In this document: positions 6,217 through 12,165 of the stretch, one piece after another
How the letters are laid out: the number at the start of each line of letters is the position of its first letter
How positions within the stretch are numbered: position 1 is the stretch's first letter
Assembly (NCBI GenBank): GCA_019113665.1
Contig: DXGW01000165.1
Span: forward strand, 1-14,771
Length of the DNA stretch: 14,771 bases
Direction of reading: 5' to 3'
DNA from: Candidatus Alistipes excrementipullorum
GTDB taxonomy: Bacteria; Bacteroidota; Bacteroidia; Bacteroidales; Rikenellaceae
Translations under genes and position numbers: made by a program
Notes under the pieces: model-generated
Seen by the model: the letters and a program-made list of their open reading frames with translations, nothing else
The model's database searches: none
Told to the model about the DNA's origin: nothing

Positions 6217-7515
6217 ATGAAGAAACTGCTGCTTATTTTGACGATGCTGACAGTCGGCTGCACTGCCGCATCGGTAGCCGCACCGGCCGAACGTCCGGTG
6301 AAGATCATCGTGGCTCCGGACCATGCGGACTGGCGTTACGACTGCGGCGAACAACCGTCGTTCACCGTTACAGTCCTGAGATTCAACTGCCCGGTTCCCG
6401 ACGCAGAGGTAAAATACGAGATCTCCGAGGACATGATGCCCGCGAGTGTCGAGAAAGAGCTCACGCTGAAAGACGGCTCGGGCAAGATCAGGATCGGGAC
6501 AATGAAGGAGCCCGGCTTCCTGCGCTGCCGCGTTTTCTACAAGGAGAACGGGTACACATACGAAGGTACGGCTACGGCTGCGTTCGAACCCGAGAAGATC
6601 AAGCCCACGACTACCGTCCCCGATGATTTCGACGCCTTCTGGAGCAAGGCGGTCGAGGCCAACTCGAAGCTGCCGCTCGAACCGGTAATAACCCTCATGC
6701 CCGAGCGCTGCAACGGCAAGATCAATGTCTACAAGATCAGTTTCCAGAGCTACCGTCGCGGCGCCCGCATATACGGCATACTGTGCGTCCCGACCGACGG
6801 AGGCAAGCACCCCGCAATACTTCGTGTTCCGGGTGCCGGCGTCAGAGGATACAAGGGTTACACATCGGCAGCCGAGAAGGGAATGGTGACACTCGAAATA
6901 GGCATTCACGGCATACCCGTCGATCTCGATGCGCAGGTATACCGCGACCTGGGCTACGGTGCGCTCTACGGCTACAACCGCTACCGCATAGATGACCGCG
7001 ACCAGTATTACTACAAACGCGTATATCTCGGGTGCGCACGCGCCGTCGACTTCCTCGCGAGCCTCGAATCGGTCGATGCCGAGCGCATAGCCGTATGCGG
7101 CGGCAGCCAGGGAGGTGCGCTCTCCATCACCACGGCGGTACTCAACCCCAAAGTCAAGTGCATCGGAGCCTTCTACCCCGCACTGAGCGACCTGACGGGA
7201 TACCTTCACGGCCGCGGGGGCGGTTGGCCGCATCTCTTCCGTGACGCTTCGGACGACGGCATCAAAAACGACCGCTGCATCGAGACGACGCGTTACTACG
7301 ACGTCGCCAACTTCGCCACGCGAGTAACTGTTCCGACGTTCATGTCACTCGGCTATAACGACATGACGTGCTGCCCGACTTCGACGATGGCCGCCTACAA
7401 CGTCATTCCCGCACAGGAGAGGGAGCTGCTTATCTTCAACGACATCAAGCACTACACCTACACCGAGCAGGAACTCGCACGCGAGAACTGGCTGATCGAG
7501 CAGTTGAAAAAATAG
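6217..7515 (+). CDS. secreted CE7-type acetyl esterase (acetylxylan esterase / cephalosporin-C deacetylase family)
   Basis: A 432-residue exported alpha/beta-hydrolase. Residues 1-23 are a signal peptide (MKK, hydrophobic core, ASVAAPA). Residues about 28-128 look like a beta-sandwich N-terminal domain. From about 135 (VPDDFDAFWSKA) the protein follows the AXE1/CE7 family: FQSYRRGARIYGIL near 175-188, nucleophile elbow GGSQGG with Ser 297, acid Asp 382 in GYNDMTC, and His 412 in IKHYTY. CE7 enzymes remove acetyl groups from xylan or small acetylated sugars, and this one probably does so in the periplasm. The usual N-terminal domain of single-domain CE7 enzymes is absent, so the length exceeds the common 320 or so. 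No SusC/SusD genes or glycoside hydrolases are adjacent, so the substrate is open. It has its own strong terminator. Confidence 0.9.
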   Translation: MKKLLLILTMLTVGCTAASVAAPAERPVKIIVAPDHADWRYDCGEQPSFTVTVLRFNCPVPDAEVKYEISEDMMPASVEKELTLKDGSGKIRIGTMKEPGFLRCRVFYKENGYTYEGTATAAFEPEKIKPTTTVPDDFDAFWSKAVEANSKLPLEPVITLMPERCNGKINVYKISFQSYRRGARIYGILCVPTDGGKHPAILRVPGAGVRGYKGYTSAAEKGMVTLEIGIHGIPVDLDAQVYRDLGYGALYGYNRYRIDDRDQYYYKRVYLGCARAVDFLASLESVDAERIAVCGGSQGGALSITTAVLNPKVKCIGAFYPALSDLTGYLHGRGGGWPHLFRDASDDGIKNDRCIETTRYYDVANFATRVTVPTFMSLGYNDMTCCPTSTMAAYNVIPAQERELLIFNDIKHYTYTEQELARENWLIEQLKK

Positions 7516-7534
7516 TGCACGGCCATAACCGTAC

Positions 7535-7572
7535 AGGCTGCGGCGGAGATAACCGCCGCAGCCTTATTTTTT
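7535..7572 (+). terminator. rho-independent terminator of the esterase gene
   Basis: AGGCTGCGGCGG (7535-7546) pairs perfectly with CCGCCGCAGCCT (7553-7564) over a six-base loop, followed by TATTTTTT. It begins 19 bases after the esterase stop codon. Confidence 0.93.
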
Positions 7573-7645
7573 ACGCATACACTTCTAATTAACAACACAT
7601 TACCCGACAGATTGCAATAAAATATTTGGCCGCGGTCAAAAAAAT

Positions 7646-7676
7646 TTTGACAAAACGATTTTTTTTCATACCTTTG
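7646..7676 (+). promoter_or_regulatory. promoter of the initiator tRNA gene
   Basis: TTTG at 7646-7649, 19 bases, then TACCTTTG at 7669-7676: a textbook match to the Bacteroidetes TTTG / TAnnTTTG promoter and the best in the window, fitting a highly expressed RNA gene. A perfect inverted repeat, GTCAAAA-AAA-TTTTGAC (7635-7651), covers the -33 element. Confidence 0.8.
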
Positions 7677-7719
7677 CACTTGCAAAGCGATAGAAATTAC
7701 ATCTGTAATAAAGATATAT

Positions 7720-7792
7720 CGCGGGATGGAGCAGTTGGCAGCTCGTCGGGCTCATAACCCGAAGGTCGGAGGTTCGAGTCCTTCTCCCGCTA
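7720..7792 (+). tRNA. initiator tRNA-fMet (anticodon CAT)
   Basis: The full cloverleaf folds: acceptor 7720-7726 with 7785-7791, D-stem GAGC/GCTC, anticodon stem TCGGG/CCCGA with loop CTCATAA (anticodon 7753-7755), T-stem GGAGG/CCTTC and T-loop TTCGAGT. Three consecutive G-C pairs at the base of the anticodon stem, an A11-U24 D-stem pair and an unpaired first acceptor position (C1 opposite U72) identify the initiator rather than an elongator Met tRNA. The discriminator is A73 (7792). The genome continues CCT, so the 3' CCA is not encoded and must be added by CCA-adding enzyme. The gene is monocistronic, with its own promoter and terminator. Confidence 0.96.
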
Positions 7793-7796
7793 CCTT

Positions 7797-7828
7797 AACG
7801 GACAACCATTCAGGTTGTCCGTTTTTTT
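7797..7828 (+). terminator. rho-independent terminator of tRNA-fMet
   Basis: AACGGACAACC (7797-7807) pairs perfectly with GGTTGTCCGTT (7813-7823) over a five-base loop and runs into a seven-T tract (7822-7828). It starts a few bases after the tRNA 3' end. Confidence 0.92.
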
Positions 7829-7850
7829 GTACCGTCGCGAAACAACACGT

Positions 7851-7888
7851 AAAAAGGAGGGCCGCATCTGAATGCGGCCCTCCAAAAA
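7851..7888 (-). terminator. terminator of the FKBP lipoprotein gene (probably bidirectional)
   Basis: GGAGGGCCGCAT (7856-7867) pairs perfectly with ATGCGGCCCTCC (7872-7883) over CTGA. Read on the minus strand it ends in TTTTT (complement of 7851-7855) and lies 17 bases after the FKBP stop. The other side, complement TATTTTT, makes it a weaker backstop for the tRNA direction. Confidence 0.88.
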
Positions 7889-7905
7889 TATCTGTCGTAA
7901 GTTAG

Positions 7906-9069
7906 CTATTTGGCACTCTCGGCCTTCTCAGCACCTTCAGCTGTCTCGGCTGCAGCCTCCTCGGCCTTGGGCTCAACATAAGGTTTCACGTCAACGACCT
8001 CTACTGTGAACTGCAGAGCCTCGTTGGGACCTATGGCACGACCGGCGCCATGTGCTCCATATGCGAGTTCGGCGGGGATATAAAGAATGATCTTACCGCC
8101 CTTGCCTACGAGTTTCAGACCCTCGGTCCAACCCTTGATCACACGGTTGAGCGGGAACTCTACGGTCTCCATGCTCTTGAGCTGATCCTCGAGACGGGCC
8201 ATTGCCTCAGCCTTCTGCTCCTCGGTCTTCTCCTTGTCCTTCTTCAGCTCGGCGATGCGCTTCTCAACATCTTTCACGCGCTCGTAGCTCGAATCGAACA
8301 CCTTGCCGTCCGAAGTCTTGCCTTCGTACTTTACAACGACAACGTCACGGTTGTCAACAGCCTTGAGGCTGTCACCCTCCTCGACGAGCTTGTAAAGCAG
8401 GCCGCTCTCTGTCTTCTTCACGCCGCTCTTCTTCTCCATCTTGGCAAGCCATGCCTTCGAACGCTCGGCAGCCTGTGCAGGAACCACAACCATGAAATAG
8501 TTCTGGAGATATCTGTTCACCTCGTCCTCGGTCATCTTGGCATTACCCTCGTGAACGTCCAGAAGACCCTTGTCAAGCCAGCAGAGCTGAACAGGGATAT
8601 TGCCGTTCTTCACGTTGTTACCGATGTCGTTACCGAATGCATACGAGATCTCGGCACGCTCCTCTTCGGTTTCGAACATGGCGGGATCGGCTGCGGGGTA
8701 CTCCACTTTCGTGGTGTCGCCGCCTGCAAGACGTATGCTGTCAGCCTCGGCACGCTGCTTGGCTATCGCACGCGAACGCTCGCCGCGCTTGCTCATGAAA
8801 TAGTCACGCAGGATATCGATCGACTCCTCCTGAGTCTGCTTGGCCTTGCCGAGGGCAGCCTCGTCGATACCTTTGGTTATAAGCTGAAGATCGAACGGAA
8901 TGTCACGGAGTTCGAACTTCATGCCATTACCGATATTGGCGCCCAAAGCATACGACAAAGTATCGAGCTTCGAACTGTCGCCCTTTGTAATGAGTCCCTT
9001 GCTGCCGCAGGAAGACATAATGGCTGCGGATCCGAGAACAACCGCAACCGACAAAATTACCTTTTTCAT
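7906..9069 (-). CDS. FKBP-type peptidyl-prolyl cis-trans isomerase lipoprotein with coiled-coil insertion
   Basis: A 387-residue envelope folding catalyst or chaperone. A lipoprotein signal peptide ends at Cys 21 (MSSC), so it is probably membrane-anchored in the periplasm. Two FkpA-type N-terminal dimerisation segments follow (35-95, beginning SYALGANIG; 138-193, beginning SYAFGNDIG), so this part is duplicated. The FKBP domain spans about 222-362 and keeps the expected active-site residues: Phe 258, Asp 259, Trp 314 (VIKGW), Tyr 337 (ELAYG) and Phe 354. Between FDSSYER and VEFPLNRVIKGW lies an extra charged helical stretch of about 35 residues (266-301). The tail (365-387) is Ala/Glu-rich. 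It has its own -7 box upstream. Confidence 0.93.
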   Translation of the reverse strand: MKKVILSVAVVLGSAAIMSSCGSKGLITKGDSSKLDTLSYALGANIGNGMKFELRDIPFDLQLITKGIDEAALGKAKQTQEESIDILRDYFMSKRGERSRAIAKQRAEADSIRLAGGDTTKVEYPAADPAMFETEEERAEISYAFGNDIGNNVKNGNIPVQLCWLDKGLLDVHEGNAKMTEDEVNRYLQNYFMVVVPAQAAERSKAWLAKMEKKSGVKKTESGLLYKLVEEGDSLKAVDNRDVVVVKYEGKTSDGKVFDSSYERVKDVEKRIAELKKDKEKTEEQKAEAMARLEDQLKSMETVEFPLNRVIKGWTEGLKLVGKGGKIILYIPAELAYGAHGAGRAIGPNEALQFTVEVVDVKPYVEPKAEEAAAETAEGAEKAESAK

Positions 9070-9115
9070 TATTTATACGTTATTAATTAAGATGTTTGCG
9101 TTTACTAACACTCGG

Positions 9116-9123
9116 CAAAGATA
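9116..9123 (-). promoter_or_regulatory. promoter -7 box of the longer FKBP gene
   Basis: Minus strand TATCTTTG matches TAnnTTTG, 46 bases before the FKBP start at 9069 and within the 88-base gap after the second FKBP gene. No exact TTG is seen 19-21 bases upstream; an ATTTTTTC run lies there instead. Confidence 0.55.
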
Positions 9124-9157
9124 TAAAATAATCGCATACGCGGTGAAAAAATGACGA

Positions 9158-9835
9158 TTATCTGCGCTGGTAGGGCACTACGTCAACGACTTCGACCTCA
9201 TAGAAGAGCGTGGAGTTTGGAGCGATGCCGAGTTCCTCGTTGCCGCCCGAACCATATGCAAGCTCCGAAGGTATCCATGCATGTACGCGGCCGCCCTGTC
9301 CTACGATCTTCATGACCTCCTGGAGGCCCACGACAAGGTCGCCCAGAGCCGACCTCAGGGTATCGGCCTTGTCATACGACGAGTAGACCAGCGATCCGTC
9401 CTGACGCGTCAGGCGATAGCGCATGACAACCGTATCGCGGATACGCGTCGCCAGCGTCTCCTGATCGCCGAGCACCTCGACGCTGTATGTCACGCCCGAC
9501 TTGTTGCGCACATACGAACGGTCGCTATTTGCGAGATCCTCGAGGAAGCGCTCCTCGTAGAGTTTGAACTTCTCGTACTTGGCATAGTTCATCTGTCGCA
9601 GGTAGTATACCTTGGCATCTTCGAGCGTCATCTTCTGCGTTCCGGCATAGACGTCGCGTATGGCCGTACATACGGCCTCAACATTGAGGGTCGAATCCAT
9701 CTTCATGAGGTTCATTCCCACATTGAGGCCGATTACATACGACAGCGAATCGGGTTCGGCGGCCAGACGCACCCCGCCTTTGCGGCACGACGAGAAAGCC
9801 GCAGCCATCATGATCAAAAGAAGTATCCTTTTCAT
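9158..9835 (-). CDS. FKBP-like lipoprotein with a degenerate active site
   Basis: A 225-residue lipoprotein of the FKBP/FkpA family. Starting at ATG 9835 gives a canonical lipoprotein signal (MKRILLL, Cys 17 in FSSC). An in-frame ATG at 9844 overlaps the last base of the preceding stop (TAATG) and would add three residues; the open frame reaches 9877. Residues 28-82 resemble the FkpA N-terminal segment (SLSYVIGLNVG). The FKBP domain at about 113-221 has ELAYGSGG and FYEVEVVDVVPY, but the usual FDSS is YSSY (Asp replaced by Ser 152) and the usual GW is GL (Trp replaced by Leu 171). It lies eight bases after the ureohydrolase gene and is probably translationally coupled to it. Likely a chaperone with weak or no isomerase activity; that is inference. 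Confidence 0.88.
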   Translation of the reverse strand: MKRILLLIMMAAAFSSCRKGGVRLAAEPDSLSYVIGLNVGMNLMKMDSTLNVEAVCTAIRDVYAGTQKMTLEDAKVYYLRQMNYAKYEKFKLYEERFLEDLANSDRSYVRNKSGVTYSVEVLGDQETLATRIRDTVVMRYRLTRQDGSLVYSSYDKADTLRSALGDLVVGLQEVMKIVGQGGRVHAWIPSELAYGSGGNEELGIAPNSTLFYEVEVVDVVPYQRR

Positions 9836-9843
9836 TTCACACA

Positions 9844-10884
9844 TTACCGTTTCGATGATTTGAGAGCTATGCCGCACATTTTGTAGAGCATGCGCGCACC
9901 GACCATGGCGTCGATCTTGTCGTCCATGCGCGGGACGACCTCAACCACGTCGAAGCCGACGATCTCACGTCCCGACTTCGCCACCTTGTCCATAAGGTAG
10001 ACCGCCTCGTTGAACGTCAGTCCACCGACAACCGGGGTTCCCGTATGCGGGCAATATTCGATCGACAGTGAGTCGATGTCCATGCTTATGTAGACCTGCT
10101 GCGGCAGGCGGCCGACAATCTCCTCGCAGATCGAGGCCCAGGTGCGGCCCTCGAAACGCGCATCCGACAACGTTTTGTCGTCGAACATCTCCACGCGCTC
10201 TGAATTGCGGGCGAGATTGAGTTCCGCATCGCAGAAATCGCGGACCCCGACCTCGACGATCTTGGACACGCCCGGCATGTCGCGCAGGACGTTGAACATG
10301 ATCGAGGCGTGCGAGTAGTCGAAGCCCTCGTACGATTCGCGCAGGTCGCAATGGGCATCGAAATGGAGGATACCCACACCGTCGAACCTCTCCGACACGG
10401 CATGAATGATACCGTACGACGTCGAATGGTCTCCGCCGACCAAAGCTACGATCTTGCCCTTGGAGAGCCACTTCCCGGCCTGTGCGCGGACACTTTCGTT
10501 CATTTCGGCGCTGCCTTCGTTTATGCGGCGTATCTTGCGTACGAAGTAGTCGCCCGAAGCATCGCCGCCGTCTTCGAGGTGCTCGATGACACGCTCGGCA
10601 TCGGAGCGCAGGCGCTGCGAGTTCTCCTGTATGGAGTAGTCTATCTCATCTGTGGCAATACCCTTGCGCCACTCGTCCGGCGAAACCGGATCGTAAAGGT
10701 CGAGCTGCGTCGAAGCCTCTATGATGGCGTCCGGGGCATACGACGATCCCGCCCCGTATGAGGAGGTAACGTCCCACGGTGCCGATATGATCACCAGCCC
10801 TGCCTCTTCGGGCGTAAACGGCAGTCCGAAATAGTTACCGTTGTCGACGCCGACACCATTGGGGTTGAAAAAACTCAAATCCAT
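9844..10884 (-). CDS. ureohydrolase, agmatinase/arginase/formimidoylglutamase family
   Basis: A 346-residue binuclear-manganese hydrolase that cleaves a guanidino (or formimino) group; agmatinase, giving putrescine and urea, is the usual family label. All six expected metal ligands are present: His 153 in GGDHS, Asp 176, His 178 and Asp 180 in DAHCD, Asp 269 and Asp 271 in SMDIDS. Glu 315 in FDVVEVVP matches the guanidinium-binding Glu. The N-terminal WDVTSSYGAGSSYAPDAI (37-54) is typical. The segment after the last metal motif reads SLSIEYCPHTGTP, where most relatives have a DP after DIDAL. No arginine decarboxylase, hutH or other pathway gene is nearby, so agmatine, arginine and formimidoylglutamate remain open. 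It heads the minus-strand operon with the FKBP-like lipoprotein. Confidence 0.9.
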   Translation of the reverse strand: MDLSFFNPNGVGVDNGNYFGLPFTPEEAGLVIISAPWDVTSSYGAGSSYAPDAIIEASTQLDLYDPVSPDEWRKGIATDEIDYSIQENSQRLRSDAERVIEHLEDGGDASGDYFVRKIRRINEGSAEMNESVRAQAGKWLSKGKIVALVGGDHSTSYGIIHAVSERFDGVGILHFDAHCDLRESYEGFDYSHASIMFNVLRDMPGVSKIVEVGVRDFCDAELNLARNSERVEMFDDKTLSDARFEGRTWASICEEIVGRLPQQVYISMDIDSLSIEYCPHTGTPVVGGLTFNEAVYLMDKVAKSGREIVGFDVVEVVPRMDDKIDAMVGARMLYKMCGIALKSSKR

Positions 10885-10905
10885 GTCAATACACGTTTAA
10901 CTCAA

Positions 10906-10913
10906 CAAAGGTA
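10906..10913 (-). promoter_or_regulatory. promoter -7 box of the ureohydrolase operon
   Basis: Minus strand TACCTTTG matches TAnnTTTG, 21 bases before the start codon at 10884. A TTG (complement of 10928-10930) is only 14 bases upstream, so the -33 element is unclear. Confidence 0.55.
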
Positions 10914-11080
10914 GTAAAATTTTCATGCAATTCCATATTCCCGCACGGCCGGGCCTGCATCTTTCACGGAAACGACAAAAAAAACGACATCGCAGCCGCC
11001 CGCCGCGCTTTCCTGCCGCCCCGAACGGCACGCCGGTCCTCACGTATGGAGGCAAAAGCACACATTTGTCGATTTTGGCT

Positions 11081-11088
11081 TATATTTG
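11081..11088 (+). promoter_or_regulatory. pdxB promoter -7 box
   Basis: TATATTTG, 26 bases before ATG 11115. The nearest TTTG (11065-11068) is 12 bases upstream, too close for a normal -33. The rest of the 230-base divergent spacer (10914-11080) holds GC-rich sequence in which no gene or clear structure was recognised. Confidence 0.55.
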
Positions 11089-11114
11089 CGGCACAATCGG
11101 TAATTGTACGGATT

Positions 11115-12107
11115 ATGAAAATAGTTGCAGACCGGGACATACCTTTCCTCAAGGGCGTATTCGAGCCTTTTGCCGAGGTGGTCTACCTCGACGGCAAGTC
11201 CATTTCGCGGGCCGATGTACAAGATGCCGATGCCCTCATCGTGCGCACCCGCACACGTTGCAATGCGGGACTGCTCGACGGCACATCGGTCGGCTTCATC
11301 GCCACTGCGACTATCGGCACGGACCATATAGACCTCGACTACTGCCGCTCGCACGGCATCGGCGTAGCCAATGCCGAAGGCTGCAATGCCCGCGGCGTGC
11401 TTCAGTGGGTCGGAGCCGTACTGGTCAAATGGCTCGGCATGAAGGGTCTCAAGCCGTCGGACCTGCGCATCGGCGTGGTCGGCGTGGGCCATGTCGGGAG
11501 CCTCGTAAGCAGTTATGCAGATGCATGGGGTTTCAAGGTCCTCTGCTGCGACCCTCCGCGTGAGGAGCGCGAACATCTCGGCTTCGTCTCCATCGAGGAA
11601 CTTCTCGCCAATTCGGACATAGTGACTTTCCACACGCCGCTCGACAGCACGACATACCATCTGGCCGACTCGAAACTGCTGCCGTACGGAGACCGGCTTT
11701 TCGTAATCAACGCCTCGCGCGGCGAGGTCGTCGACACCGAGGCGCTGCTCGCATCGGGTGCCGAATGCGCCATAGACGTATGGGAGCACGAGCCGGAGAT
11801 CGACCGCCGGCTGCTGTCGAAGGCACTGGTGGCGACACCGCACATAGCCGGATATTCGCTGCAGGGAAAGGCGAACGCTGCGGCGATGGCCGTTGCGGCG
11901 GTCGCCGGACACTTCGGGCTACCGCTCGGAGGTTGGTATCCCGAAGGTGTAGAACATGTCGAGCCACGCATCATAAGCTGGGATTCCCTGTGCGGGACGA
12001 TCGGCCGGCACTACGACATCGACGCCGAAAGCGCCCGTCTGAAGGCCCGTCCCGAAGAGTTTGAATCCATGCGCAACGGCTATGCGTACCGCAACGAATA
12101 TTTTTGA
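11115..12107 (+). CDS. pdxB: 4-phosphoerythronate dehydrogenase
   Basis: A 330-residue D-2-hydroxyacid dehydrogenase that oxidises 4-phosphoerythronate in the DXP-dependent pyridoxal phosphate pathway. PdxB-specific features: MKIVADRDIPF start, TATIGTDHID at 64-73, GCNARGV at 89-95, NAD-binding GVVGVGHVGS at 120-129, CDPPR at 145-149 and HIAGYSLQGKA at 243-253. The catalytic triad is Arg 202 (NASRGEVVD), Glu 226 (WEHEPE) and His 243. The frame is open from 11046, but ATG 11115 aligns with the E. coli N-terminus and lies just after the promoter box. The C-terminal dimerisation region is shorter than in E. coli PdxB (378 residues) and stops at about the EFDKLRKNY region. No other vitamin B6 gene is in the window. 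Confidence 0.93.
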   Translation: MKIVADRDIPFLKGVFEPFAEVVYLDGKSISRADVQDADALIVRTRTRCNAGLLDGTSVGFIATATIGTDHIDLDYCRSHGIGVANAEGCNARGVLQWVGAVLVKWLGMKGLKPSDLRIGVVGVGHVGSLVSSYADAWGFKVLCCDPPREEREHLGFVSIEELLANSDIVTFHTPLDSTTYHLADSKLLPYGDRLFVINASRGEVVDTEALLASGAECAIDVWEHEPEIDRRLLSKALVATPHIAGYSLQGKANAAAMAVAAVAGHFGLPLGGWYPEGVEHVEPRIISWDSLCGTIGRHYDIDAESARLKARPEEFESMRNGYAYRNEYF

Positions 12108-12135
12108 CAGAAGTCGCAAGTTTTTAGTACCTTTG
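12103..12135 (+). promoter_or_regulatory. promoter of the pyrD-like/cinA operon
   Basis: TTTG at 12103-12106, 21 bases, then TACCTTTG at 12128-12135, a full match to the Bacteroidetes consensus. The -33 element overlaps the TGA stop codon of pdxB (12105-12107), so the new transcript starts where the previous gene ends. No terminator was seen between. Confidence 0.75.
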
Positions 12136-12165
12136 CATAAATATGAACCATAAATCGACAAAAAC

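Noticed and set aside
6196..7233. Open frame opposite the esterase (345 codons)
   Set aside because: The esterase has a signal peptide and a full catalytic triad; the antisense frame has neither motifs nor a promoter.
7573..7645. Possible small RNA or small protein between the esterase terminator and the tRNA promoter
   Set aside because: AT-rich, with no start codon plus frame of note and no promoter/terminator pair.
8050..9090. Open frame opposite the longer FKBP (346 codons), Leu-rich and membrane-like
   Set aside because: The Leu-rich look comes from antisense reading of Lys/Glu codons in the coiled-coil insertion; the FKBP gene is unambiguous.
10925..11563. Plus-strand open frame starting in the divergent spacer and overlapping pdxB
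   Set aside because: Basic, low-information sequence in the wrong frame of pdxB; it starts inside the ureohydrolase promoter region.
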